Shown here piece after piece: positions 16,806-25,486 of a stretch of DNA of 64,000 nt; within the stretch, counting starts at the first letter, position 1; each line of letters opens with the position of its first letter. The stretch covers positions 62,001 to 126,000 of the forward strand of contig NZ_JABWEB010000012.1 in assembly GCF_013369485.1 (NCBI RefSeq), written 5' to 3'. The notes under the pieces were generated by a model. The model had not been told where the DNA came from, made no database searches, and saw only the letters and a program-made list of their open reading frames with translations. The stretch comes from Massilia sp. BJB1822. Lineage in GTDB: Bacteria; Pseudomonadota; Gammaproteobacteria; Burkholderiales; Burkholderiaceae_D. Position numbers and translations under genes: made by a program.

Positions 16806-18466
16806 TGCGTACCACGAATTGCGCCCTGTTGGCCGGGGTGTTGCTGCTGGCCGGCTGCGCCGGTTTGCAGGAGAAAATCAGCGGCGCCAGCGCGCAGACC
16901 GATGAACGCGCCACGCGCCTGCTGAAAACAGTCGGCCAGGTCGAGGCTCCAGCCAAACCCGCGCCGCTGGTGACGTATGAAGACGGTCTATGGCTGGCGA
17001 CCACGCCGGTCAAGCTGAGCAAACTGCCGGCCGTATTCCAGGCGCCAGCCACCTTCGACCGTTCGGTCGATTCGCTGGCCGAATTCGCCGAACGCATCAG
17101 CCTGCGCGCGGGGATGCCGGCCAGGGTTACGCAGCAGGCGGTGGCGATTGCCGCGGCGCAGACTGGCGAGTCGCCATCCCGCGCGGCGGGGCAAGTCCCT
17201 GGCCAGGCCCCCGGCAATAGCATGGCGGTGCCGCCGCTGGCCTTGCCGTCCGGCGCCTCATCCGCTGCCGGCCCGCGCGGCGCTGCTCAGCGCATCGTGT
17301 ATTCCCAAGGCACGCTGCAAGGCTTGCTCGATACCGTCGCGGCGCGCTTCGGCGTGTTCTGGAAATATGCCGAGGGCGGCATCCAGTTCTATTACACGGA
17401 AAGCGAGACCTTCCAGATCAGCGCCATTCCAGGCGAATCCGCCCTGAGCGCCAGCGTCGCCACCAGTTCGGCAGGTGGCGAAAGCGACTCGGGCGGCAAT
17501 GGCGGCAGCAGTAATGGCGGCGCGAGCGGCAGCTCCAGCAACGCCCATAACAGCCAGAATACGGCCGTCAAATCCCAGCTGTCAGTCTTCGGCAGCATCG
17601 AAAAGACGGTGACTTCGATGCTTTCGCCGCATGGCAAGGTCGTGGGTTCGCCCGCCACCGGCAGCCTGACCGTGGTCGATACGCCGGATGTGCTGGCGCG
17701 CGTGGGACAGTTCATCGATGGCGAGAACAAGGCACTGGCGCGCCAGGTCATGCTCAACGTTACCGTGCTGGCTGTGACTTTGAGCGAAGACGAGCATTAC
17801 GGCATCGACTGGAATCTGGTGTATGGCAATCTGTCCAACCGCTACGGCATCAAGAATACCTTTGGCAGCGCGGCTGGCAGCACGGCGTTCTCGGCGGCGG
17901 TGCTAGCCACGTCCAGCAGCAAGTTCGCCGGTTCCTCGGTGATGGTGGAAGCCTTGTCCGGCCAGGGCAAGGTGCGGCGCGAAACCTCGGCCTCGGTGGT
18001 GACGCTGAATAACCAGCCGGTGCCGGTGCAGGTCGCCAAGCAGACCAGCTACCTGAAGTCCTCGCAAACCACGCTGACCGCCAATATCGGCGCCAGCACC
18101 ACGCTGACGCCGGGCGTGATCACCTCCGGCTTCAATATGACCATCCTGCCGCATCTGCTGAGCAACGGCACCGTCATGCTGCAATTCGGCACCGATATTT
18201 CCAGCCTGCGCCGCCTGGACCAGGTGCGCAGCCAGAACAGCATGATCCAGACTCCAGAGCTGGATACGCGCAACTTCCTGCAGCGGGTGGCGATGCGTTC
18301 GGGCGAAACCCTGGTCGTCAGCGGTTTTGAGCAGGTGGCCGACGATCTTGACCGCCAAGGCACGGGCAAACCGGGGAATATGCTGCTGGGCGGCGGCAGC
18401 AAGGCGCACAGCGCCCGCGAGATCATCGTGATCCTGATTACCCCGATCGCCATGGCTGGCGCCTGA
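16805..18466 (+). CDS. pilN: PilN-type secretin of the type IVb pilus (lipoprotein)
   Basis: A 553-residue outer-membrane pore. The signal peptide ends in a lipobox (LLLAGC), so the first mature residue is a lipidated Cys. N-terminal secretin domains follow, then a Ser/Gly/Asn-rich loop (about 216-255) and the C-terminal secretin barrel (for example SGETLVVSGFEQVADDL). It is the size of R64 PilN and BfpB. Its start overlaps the pilL stop by one base. GAAAGGA precedes the ATG. It forms the channel through which the pilus leaves the cell. Confidence 0.88.
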   Translation: MRTTNCALLAGVLLLAGCAGLQEKISGASAQTDERATRLLKTVGQVEAPAKPAPLVTYEDGLWLATTPVKLSKLPAVFQAPATFDRSVDSLAEFAERISLRAGMPARVTQQAVAIAAAQTGESPSRAAGQVPGQAPGNSMAVPPLALPSGASSAAGPRGAAQRIVYSQGTLQGLLDTVAARFGVFWKYAEGGIQFYYTESETFQISAIPGESALSASVATSSAGGESDSGGNGGSSNGGASGSSSNAHNSQNTAVKSQLSVFGSIEKTVTSMLSPHGKVVGSPATGSLTVVDTPDVLARVGQFIDGENKALARQVMLNVTVLAVTLSEDEHYGIDWNLVYGNLSNRYGIKNTFGSAAGSTAFSAAVLATSSSKFAGSSVMVEALSGQGKVRRETSASVVTLNNQPVPVQVAKQTSYLKSSQTTLTANIGASTTLTPGVITSGFNMTILPHLLSNGTVMLQFGTDISSLRRLDQVRSQNSMIQTPELDTRNFLQRVAMRSGETLVVSGFEQVADDLDRQGTGKPGNMLLGGGSKAHSAREIIVILITPIAMAGA

Positions 18467-18481
18467 GGCGGGACGGACCAC

Positions 18482-19759
18482 ATGGCCATCCATATTGTCC
18501 CGCTGGGCAAGACCAGCTTTATCTGCGGCTTGTTCTGGCAGTCGCTGTCGCGTCCGCGCGACCTGCGCGCCGAGGCCTTTGCGCTGGCGCACAAGATCGA
18601 CGCCGATCTCATGGTGCTGCGCAAGGAGCATGCTGCCGCCCAGGCGGGCTACGCCAGCGGCAAGGACGGCGCGCAGCGCGGCATGGTGTCGCTGGCGGCG
18701 GCCGTGGCGCGCACGGTCAGCGCCGACGGCGCCTATTACGACAGCCGCCAGCAGCCGGCCCAGAACTGGCTGGGTGCCTTCCGCCTTAACGACACAGCTT
18801 GGGCTTACTTCGCCGTGCGCGACGGGAATTTCCTGCCCAACGGCGACTTTGCGGGCAGCCGCGAAGAAGTGCTGGAGCGCCTGCATGGAGACTATGGGCT
18901 GGGCGGCTGGAACGTGGTGCTGGGCGAGCCGGAACTGGTGGAGCAGGGCTTCCACAACTTCAACGCCAAGCGTATCGAAGAGCTCTTGCCGCGCAAGCCG
19001 GGCCGCCGTTTCGCCGGCGCCCAGTATGCGCTGCGGCCAGCGGCTCGCACGCAGCAGCGCAAGCATATGGCGCTGGCGGGGCTGGCCTGCGTGCTGCTTG
19101 GCGCCGCGGGCTTCGCGGCCTGGCGCCTGCATCAGGCCCGCCTGGAGGAAGAGGAGCGCGCGCGGGCCATGGAAGCCGCGCGCCGCCAATTGCAGATGGC
19201 TGCCACCGCCGTCCCCCATCCCTGGCGCAGCCAGCCCTTGCCGGCCGTGCTGGCGGCTTCATGCCGTCCCGCGCCGGAACTGATGGCGGCGGGCGGCTGG
19301 GCGCTTGGCGAATTCCAGTGCACGTCCCAGCAAATGAGCTACCAGTGGACGCGCGGCGAATCCAGCGTGGCCTATCTGCGCGCGCAGCTGCCACAGGCCC
19401 AGATCGACCTGGGCGGCACCAGCGCCCGCCACACCCAAGCGCTGACGCTGGCGGAAGGCGGCGACGAGGCGCTGGCGCCTGCGCAGCCGCTGCTGGCAGG
19501 GCTGATCGGCCGTTTCCAGCTGCTTGGACTGGAACCCAAGATCGCGCTGCTGCCCAATCCCGTGCCGCCGGCTCCCTTGCCCGGCACGGAAACGCCGCCG
19601 CCCATGCCCACCTGGCGCACATACAGCCTGTCGGTGCAGGCCGGCCCCATGCCGCCGCCGATGGTGGCGGCCGTGCTGACCGATCCCGGCATCCGTCTGG
19701 AAAAGCTGAGCTACCGGGCGGGCGAATGGTTTATTGAAGGAGTCATTTATGCGAATTGA
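18482..19759 (+). CDS. pilO: PilO inner-membrane component of the type IVb pilus
   Basis: A 425-residue protein. The first ~195 residues are cytoplasmic, then one membrane helix (about 199-216, MALAGLACVLLGAAGFAAW) and a periplasmic part of ~200 residues with Pro-rich segments. This layout and its place between secretin and PilP match R64 PilO, an inner-membrane alignment protein of the pilus machine. No enzyme motif. The ribosome site is weak (GGGACGGACC). Its last 11 bases overlap the pilP start. Confidence 0.8.
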   Translation: MAIHIVPLGKTSFICGLFWQSLSRPRDLRAEAFALAHKIDADLMVLRKEHAAAQAGYASGKDGAQRGMVSLAAAVARTVSADGAYYDSRQQPAQNWLGAFRLNDTAWAYFAVRDGNFLPNGDFAGSREEVLERLHGDYGLGGWNVVLGEPELVEQGFHNFNAKRIEELLPRKPGRRFAGAQYALRPAARTQQRKHMALAGLACVLLGAAGFAAWRLHQARLEEEERARAMEAARRQLQMAATAVPHPWRSQPLPAVLAASCRPAPELMAAGGWALGEFQCTSQQMSYQWTRGESSVAYLRAQLPQAQIDLGGTSARHTQALTLAEGGDEALAPAQPLLAGLIGRFQLLGLEPKIALLPNPVPPAPLPGTETPPPMPTWRTYSLSVQAGPMPPPMVAAVLTDPGIRLEKLSYRAGEWFIEGVIYAN

Positions 19760-20252
19760 AGTCAATCTGCTGGTCCTGGCCGTCACGCTGGGATGGATAT
19801 TGCCATGCACGGCGCTGGCGCAGAACAGCGCCGCCGCCGATCTGACCCAGCTGGAAGCCGAAACCACGCTGCTGAAGGCGCGCGCGCGCAAGCTTGATGT
19901 GCTGGCCCAGATTGCCACCCGCCAGGCCGAGATCGGGCGGCTGGCTGCTGCTTCATCCACGGCACCGGCGGCCGGCAATCCGACCGTGCGCGCCATTGAA
20001 GGCGTCGGCACGCCGCTATACGCCACGCTGCAGATGAATAATGGCGGCCAGGTCGACGTCAAGGCAGGCGATGTGCTGCCGGATGGCTTGAAGGTGGTAT
20101 CGGTAGCGCGCGGCGCGGTGCTGGTGCAGCGCAAGGGCGGCAAGCCTTATCGCCTGGCCAGCAGCGACGCCGTGCCGCAGCAGGGAGCGATGGCGCCCCT
20201 GCCGGCCGGCATGCCGCTGCCGCCACCCTCCATGCCGAGGAGCGCGCCATGA
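19749..20252 (+). CDS. pilP: PilP periplasmic protein of the type IVb pilus
   Basis: A 167-residue exported protein: signal peptide (LPCTALA-Q), a helical stretch (about 30-65) and a small beta domain (GGQVDVKAGDVLPDGLKVVS) as in PilP/GspC-like proteins, with a Pro-rich tail. GAAGGAG stands 6 bases before the ATG at 19749, which decides this start over one 15 bases upstream. It is thought to join the inner-membrane parts to the secretin. It overlaps pilO and pilQ. Confidence 0.78.
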   Translation: MRIEVNLLVLAVTLGWILPCTALAQNSAAADLTQLEAETTLLKARARKLDVLAQIATRQAEIGRLAAASSTAPAAGNPTVRAIEGVGTPLYATLQMNNGGQVDVKAGDVLPDGLKVVSVARGAVLVQRKGGKPYRLASSDAVPQQGAMAPLPAGMPLPPPSMPRSAP

Positions 20253-21880
20253 GGACCGAGCCGGTGCTGGCGCGTCCCGAGACGCCCGCCGTTGCCGGCG
20301 CTGCGGTGTTGAGCCGTCAGGGCGACTTCGCTGCCAGCGCGGAAGAAATGAAGTTCGTCTGCCTGCTGGCCGATGGCCGTCTACTGGTGGCCGACGGCCA
20401 GGCCATGAACGCCCATGTGCTGTCCTATTGCGCGCGGCTGGAGCGCATGGGGCGGCCGTTCCAGCGCGTCTTCACCCGCATCGACAAGATCAGCCAGACC
20501 TACCAGGCGGATTCCGGCGGCGCGGCCCGTCTCGACCACTCGCGCATGCAGCAGACGGCCAAGGAACTGCTGAATACCGCCTGTCAGCAGCGCGCCTCCG
20601 ACATCCATATCCGGGTGCGCAGGTTCAGCGCCGAGATCTACTTCCGCGTGCACAACGATCTGGTCAAGGTAAGCGGCCATCCGCGCGACTTCGGAGAACG
20701 CCTGCTGGCGACGCTGTACGGCGCCATGACCACCGTGTCCGACAATGCCTACAAGCCCAACGAGCGCCAGGACGCCAGCATCGGCGACCGCGACAAGCTG
20801 CCCGAGAGGCTGTACGGCGTGCGTATCGCCACTGCGCCAACGGGGGAGGGCAGCGTGATGGTGCTGCGCCTGCTTTACAACGATGCCGGCGATGAAATCG
20901 ATGTGCGTCCACTGGGCTTTTCTGAGGAGCACGCGGCCTTGCTGCAGCTGTTCAAGGAGCAGCCGCAGGGCATGAACATCATCAGCGGGCCGACCGGTTC
21001 GGGCAAGTCGACCACCTTGCAGCGCCTGCTGGCGGGCGAGATCCTGGAATCCGAAGGGAAGCTGCACGTCATCACGGTGGAAGATCCCATCGAATACCCG
21101 ATCGAAGGGGCGGTGCAGACTTCGATCACCAACGCCGGCAGCGAGGACGAACGTTCGCGCCTGTATTCGGCGGCAATCGCCAACGCCATGCGGCTCGATC
21201 CGGACACCATCATGATCGGCGAGGTGCGCGACCGCGCCTCGGCCCAGAGCGCGCTGCGCGCTGCCATGACCGGCCACCAGGTCTGGACCACGGTGCACGC
21301 CAACAGCGCCATGGCGGTGATCGACCGTCTGGTCGATCTGGGCCTGCCGCTGGCGATGGTGGCCGATCACAGCGTGGTCAGTGGCCTGGTCAGCCAGCGC
21401 CTGGTCAAGCTGCTTTGCCCGCATTGCAAAAAGAACCTGCAGGCCCATCGCCACGAGGTTGGCGAAGCTTTGCTGGCGCGCCTGCAGCGCGTTCTGGGCG
21501 CAGCGATAGGGCAGGCCTGCATCGCGGGCGATGGCTGCGTGCATTGCCGCCAGCACGGCACCATCGGCCGCACCGTAGTGGCCGAGGTGATCGCAACGGA
21601 TGCGCGCTTCTTCGAGCATATCCGTGCAGGCGAAAAAGGCTTGGCGATGGCCTATTGGCTGTCCGAACTCGATGGCAAAACCTTGATGCAGCATGCCATC
21701 GACAAGGTTGCCGCCGGCAGCGTCGATCCGCGCATGGCGGAACGGGCGGTGGGGCATCTCAACGTGGCAGAGGCCTGGCGCGGCGCGCGGCACGGGCGTG
21801 AATGGGAACCGGGGGCCGCATGCATGCCGGCTGTGCTGGAGCGGCTGGGACAGCTCGGGGAGGCGGGCCATGCAGCTTGA
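20249..21880 (+). CDS. pilQ: PilQ assembly ATPase (GspE/PilB family)
   Basis: A 543-residue secretion ATPase. Visible parts are the N2-like domain (ASDIHIRV), Walker A GPTGSGKST with Lys253, the Asp box (VEDPIEYP), Walker B (IMIGEVRD) and the His box (GHQVWTTVHANSA). A cysteine set typical of zinc-binding members follows (CPHC and CVHC). It should drive pilus subunit assembly from the cytoplasm. Start ATG overlaps the pilP stop by 4 bases. In R64 nomenclature this ATPase is PilQ; it is not the T4aP secretin of the same name. Confidence 0.9.
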   Translation: MRTEPVLARPETPAVAGAAVLSRQGDFAASAEEMKFVCLLADGRLLVADGQAMNAHVLSYCARLERMGRPFQRVFTRIDKISQTYQADSGGAARLDHSRMQQTAKELLNTACQQRASDIHIRVRRFSAEIYFRVHNDLVKVSGHPRDFGERLLATLYGAMTTVSDNAYKPNERQDASIGDRDKLPERLYGVRIATAPTGEGSVMVLRLLYNDAGDEIDVRPLGFSEEHAALLQLFKEQPQGMNIISGPTGSGKSTTLQRLLAGEILESEGKLHVITVEDPIEYPIEGAVQTSITNAGSEDERSRLYSAAIANAMRLDPDTIMIGEVRDRASAQSALRAAMTGHQVWTTVHANSAMAVIDRLVDLGLPLAMVADHSVVSGLVSQRLVKLLCPHCKKNLQAHRHEVGEALLARLQRVLGAAIGQACIAGDGCVHCRQHGTIGRTVVAEVIATDARFFEHIRAGEKGLAMAYWLSELDGKTLMQHAIDKVAAGSVDPRMAERAVGHLNVAEAWRGARHGREWEPGAACMPAVLERLGQLGEAGHAA

Positions 21881-22946
21881 CCTGAACCGCTGGTGGGCCA
21901 AGGCGCAGCTGAGCGATGCCGCGCGCCTGCGCCTGTACCGCAAGATCGCCACCATGCTGGCCAACGGCCTGCCCCTGCTCAAAGTGCTGGAAGACATGCA
22001 GCTGCGCGCCGCCGACGGCGGCCGCAAGCCGAAGGAAGCCTTGGCCATCGTGCTTGACGACTGGCGCCGCGCGGTGCAGAACGGCCAGCGCCTGTCGGAC
22101 GGCATGGCGGGCTGGGTGCCACCGGCCGAACAGATGATCATCGGCGCGGGCGAGCAGTCTGGCCGCATCGAGCATGCGCTGATGGCGGTCATCAATGTGG
22201 TGCAGTCGGGGCAGCGCATCCGGCGCGCGGTGGTGGGCGGCCTGGCGTATCCGCTGGCGATTGCGGCCATGATCGCGGCCTATATCTACATCTTCGGCGC
22301 CAACGTCATTCCCGAATTCGCGCGCATGGTCGATCCCACGCACTGGCGCGGCGCGGCCCGCTCGCTGTTCCTGATGTCGGAATTCGTGCGCGGCTGGATG
22401 CCTTTTCTGCTGCTTGCGCTGGCTGCGCTGGTGGCTGTGGTGCTGCTCTCCATGCCGCGCTGGTGCGGCAATACGCGGGTGGTGGCCGACCGCCTGGCAC
22501 CGTATTCGATCTACCGCCTGATCACCGGCAGCAGCTTCCTGATGGCGTTTGCGGCGCTGCAGGCTTCGGGCATCACAGTGGAGAAGGCGCTGCTGCGCCT
22601 GTCGGCCGGCGCCAGTCCCTGGCTGCGCGAGCGGCTGGATGGCGCGCTCATGGGCGTGAAGTCCGGCTTGAATTGCGGCGAGGCGCTGCGCAACGCGGGC
22701 TACGGTTTCCCCTCGCCGGAAATTGTCGAGGATCTGTGCATCTACGCCGATTACCGCGGCTTTTCGGATGCGCTCAAGCTGCTGGCCGACGAGTGGCTGG
22801 AAACGGGCGTGGAAAGGGTGTCGGCCCAGATGAAGGTGTTGAACGGTATTGCGATTGTGTCCCTGGCACTGGTTGTGGCTTGGCTGGTGACAGGTTTTTT
22901 TGGCATTCAGCAGGAAATCGCCGCGATGACGCGCGCGATGCAATAA
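21870..22946 (+). CDS. pilR: PilR inner-membrane platform protein (GspF family)
   Basis: A 358-residue polytopic protein with two GspF domains, each followed by hydrophobic segments: about 125-145, 170-195 and 325-345. It forms the platform on which the PilQ ATPase acts. The frame runs open from 21693, but the ATG at 21870 has GGGAGG just before it and starts a normal cytoplasmic N-terminus. It overlaps the pilQ stop by 11 bases. Confidence 0.87.
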   Translation: MQLDLNRWWAKAQLSDAARLRLYRKIATMLANGLPLLKVLEDMQLRAADGGRKPKEALAIVLDDWRRAVQNGQRLSDGMAGWVPPAEQMIIGAGEQSGRIEHALMAVINVVQSGQRIRRAVVGGLAYPLAIAAMIAAYIYIFGANVIPEFARMVDPTHWRGAARSLFLMSEFVRGWMPFLLLALAALVAVVLLSMPRWCGNTRVVADRLAPYSIYRLITGSSFLMAFAALQASGITVEKALLRLSAGASPWLRERLDGALMGVKSGLNCGEALRNAGYGFPSPEIVEDLCIYADYRGFSDALKLLADEWLETGVERVSAQMKVLNGIAIVSLALVVAWLVTGFFGIQQEIAAMTRAMQ

Positions 22947-22973
22947 CTTAACCCACTTAAAAAGGAAATCATC

Positions 22974-23513
22974 ATGACTTCGATCTGTCAACGCGCAGCT
23001 GGCCGTCTGGTCCGCCGCCATTTCCAGCGCGGCGCTTCGCTGCTGGAAGGTATTGCCTATCTCGGCATCGCCGCCATCGTCATTCTTGGCGCGGTTTCGC
23101 TGCTGACCAGCGCCTTCGGCAGCGCCAACACCAACCGCAGCCACGGCGAGCTGACCTCGATTCGCACCGGCGTCAAGAAGCTGTTCATGGGGCAGGCGGA
23201 TGGCTATGGCACGGCGGATTTGACCGAGACCCTGATCAAGGCGAAAGCGTATCCGAGTTCGCTTTTTGTCAGTGGTACCACCTTGAAGAACAGCTGGAAT
23301 GGCGCCGTCACGGTCGGAGGTTCCAATAATACATTCAAGATCACTTATGGCGCGGTGCCGAAGGACGTCTGCGTCAGCATGGTTAGCGGCGGCAACGACT
23401 GGACCTCGGTCAAGGTCAATACGGGCGCGGATACGCCGCTGCCGATCACCCCGGCCGCTGCTGCCGTGTCCTGCAGTGAGGCCAGCAATACCATCGTCTG
23501 GACCGCCACCTGA
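22974..23513 (+). CDS. pilS: PilS major type IVb prepilin
   Basis: A 179-residue prepilin. A 28-residue leader ends in FQRG, cut before ASLLEGIAYLG; the mature protein has Glu at +5 and a 20-residue hydrophobic helix, both needed for pilus assembly. The long leader and the non-Phe first residue make it class IVb, as in TcpA and BfpA. Two cysteines in the C-terminal part (KDVC and VSCSE) could form the usual disulphide loop. AAAGGA precedes the ATG. It is the likely main pilin of this operon. The prepilin peptidase that should cut it is not in the window. Confidence 0.87.
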   Translation: MTSICQRAAGRLVRRHFQRGASLLEGIAYLGIAAIVILGAVSLLTSAFGSANTNRSHGELTSIRTGVKKLFMGQADGYGTADLTETLIKAKAYPSSLFVSGTTLKNSWNGAVTVGGSNNTFKITYGAVPKDVCVSMVSGGNDWTSVKVNTGADTPLPITPAAAAVSCSEASNTIVWTAT

Positions 23514-23534
23514 GCTGCCGGGGAGGACAGGGCG

Positions 23535-23984
23535 ATGTGGATGCTTTGGCTTCTGTTTGCGCTGGGCGCAGTGGCTGGTCACGCAGCCCTGTCCAGCCGC
23601 GCCGAACCGGCGCGCACGGTGGCGGCGCGTGCCGAAGATCTGGCGCAGAACATGGCGGTTTACCGTTCTGCCGTGGTGGCTTATGCGGCCGCTCATGCCG
23701 GCTTTAGCGGTACGGTGGCCGACGCCAAACTCGCTCTTCCGTCCTGGTATGTGCGCCTGCCCTGGTGGAGCAATTACGTGGACGGCGGCATGGTCACGGT
23801 GTATGCATCGTCGCCACCGCCGCTGGGCTTTGCCGCCGAACTGCAGCGGGTGTCGCGCTATTCGATGCTGGCCGGCGAAGCGCGCGGCGGCAAGCTGCAT
23901 ACGCCGGCCTTCGGCGACACCGGCATCGTCCTGTCCACGGCGGTGCCGAATCTGGCTCCGGTCTGGCTGGCGCCCCTGAATTGA
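23535..23984 (+). CDS. pilM: PilM-like type IVb pilus accessory protein
   Basis: A 149-residue protein with an N-terminal hydrophobic segment (MWMLWLLFALGAVAGHAAL), then a helix (LAQNMAVYRSAVVAYAAAH) and a small soluble part. Size and pattern fit R64 PilM, an inner-membrane protein needed for pilus formation whose exact task is unclear. In R64 the gene lies between pilL and pilN; here it lies between pilS and pilV. GGAGG precedes the ATG. Confidence 0.7.
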   Translation: MWMLWLLFALGAVAGHAALSSRAEPARTVAARAEDLAQNMAVYRSAVVAYAAAHAGFSGTVADAKLALPSWYVRLPWWSNYVDGGMVTVYASSPPPLGFAAELQRVSRYSMLAGEARGGKLHTPAFGDTGIVLSTAVPNLAPVWLAPLN

Positions 23985-23989
23985 ATGGA

Positions 23990-25471
23990 ATGAGCATGCG
24001 CGGACATAATTGCGGTTTCACGCTGATCGAAGTGATGGGCGCCCTGGCGATCGGCAGCGCGCTGGTGGCAGGTATCGCTGTCCTGGTCGAATCGTCGCTG
24101 GAGGAGAGCCGCGCCGAGCAGGCGGCGTTGTACCAGGCGCAGATGACCGCAGCTGCGGCCAAATACATCAACATCTATGCAAACTATGATCAGTTGCTGA
24201 AATTGACCAACGGCGGTGCGCCCACGGCGATTACGGCCGACACGCTAAAGACGGACAACCATCTGCCGCAGAACGTGCAGGCCGCCAATGCCTACGGCCA
24301 GACGCCTTGCGTGCTGATACGCCAAAGTAAGCCGGGACAGCTCGATGCGCTGGTGGTGGGCGAGGGCGGGCGCGATATCCCAGCCAAGTCCATCGCAGCC
24401 GTCGCTGCCGGCGCTGGCCCTGGAGCCGGTTACATTCCCGCCGATGCGCCTACGATCGCGCGCGGCGCCTTCAGTTCCTGGTCGCAGCCCCTGGCTGGCT
24501 TCAAGGCGGCGAAATGCTCTGCCACTGCGGTGGCGGCCAACCGGCTGGCCAGCGCCCTGTTCTTTAATGGTCCCGGCCAACTGGCTTCCGATTTTGTCTA
24601 CCGTAAGGCGCTGCCGGGACGGCCCGAGCTGAATCAGATGCATACGCCGCTGCACATGCGCGCCCAGGCCGTGGAAAACAGTTCCGATGCCTTGTGCGTG
24701 GCGGGCGATGCGACGACCTATGGCCGCATCGCGGTCGATGCCAGCGGCGGTCTGCTGAACTGCAAACTCGGTGTCTGGCGCGGCGCGGGCGGTTCCTGGA
24801 AAGATCCGGTTTCCAGCTTTCTGGCCTTGCCAGCCAGCGGCAACCAGACGGGCGATGTGCGGCTGACGCTGGATACGGGACGCGCCTTCAGCTGGAACGG
24901 CGCCTCATGGGCCGCGCTGGCGGTCGACGAGGAAGGCAATCTGACCGTGCCGGGCCGCGTCACCGCCGACCAGATGCTGCTGGAGCGGGTCGTGGTTCAC
25001 CACAATGCCTGCGAGCCGGAAGGGCTGTTGGCCAGGGATGCTGCCGGTTTGCTGCTGTCCTGCCAGCGCGGCAAATGGCGCAAGTTCGTCGAAATTGAAA
25101 CCACCGATCTCGTATATCAGAATTATTTGGAACTGCGGGCGGGCAACCCCAGAATCGAGACCAGTGTCGACTTGCAGGCACTGCCGGGCTCGCGGCCGCT
25201 GTTCATTGCGGGCGATACCTGCTGTTCGTCCTATAGCGACGCTTCCTCCATTGTTCGAATCGAATTTCTCAATGCGGGCAATACTTTCCTTGGTTATGCC
25301 GGCGGCTGCATAGCCCAAAGCGCCGATGGCGATGGGAAGGTCGTCAGCTCGACGCCTATACCGCTGCAGAAAATTCCTGAAAATGCGGTAAAGCTCAAGG
25401 TCACACTGGAGACCTTGGGAGACCGGAGCAACAGCGCCGATACCCGTATCCGCGTTTTCAACAGTCGTTGA
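23990..25471 (+). CDS. pilV: PilV-like minor pilin/adhesin, first of two
   Basis: A 493-residue minor prepilin. The short leader ends at NCG, cut before FTLIEVMGALA, with Glu at +5. The body has the PilV repeat features (AYGQTPCVL, SALFFNGPGQLASDF, CVAGDATTYGRI) and a C-terminal domain from about LPGSRPLFIAG. PilV sits at the pilus tip and recognises the recipient or target surface. In R64 its C-terminus is switched by a shufflon; here no recombinase gene or shufflon repeats were seen. ATG at 23996 is an alternative start. It is followed by a paralogue. Confidence 0.75.
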   Translation: MSMRGHNCGFTLIEVMGALAIGSALVAGIAVLVESSLEESRAEQAALYQAQMTAAAAKYINIYANYDQLLKLTNGGAPTAITADTLKTDNHLPQNVQAANAYGQTPCVLIRQSKPGQLDALVVGEGGRDIPAKSIAAVAAGAGPGAGYIPADAPTIARGAFSSWSQPLAGFKAAKCSATAVAANRLASALFFNGPGQLASDFVYRKALPGRPELNQMHTPLHMRAQAVENSSDALCVAGDATTYGRIAVDASGGLLNCKLGVWRGAGGSWKDPVSSFLALPASGNQTGDVRLTLDTGRAFSWNGASWAALAVDEEGNLTVPGRVTADQMLLERVVVHHNACEPEGLLARDAAGLLLSCQRGKWRKFVEIETTDLVYQNYLELRAGNPRIETSVDLQALPGSRPLFIAGDTCCSSYSDASSIVRIEFLNAGNTFLGYAGGCIAQSADGDGKVVSSTPIPLQKIPENAVKLKVTLETLGDRSNSADTRIRVFNSR

Positions 25472-25486
25472 GACGGAAGGGAAGAC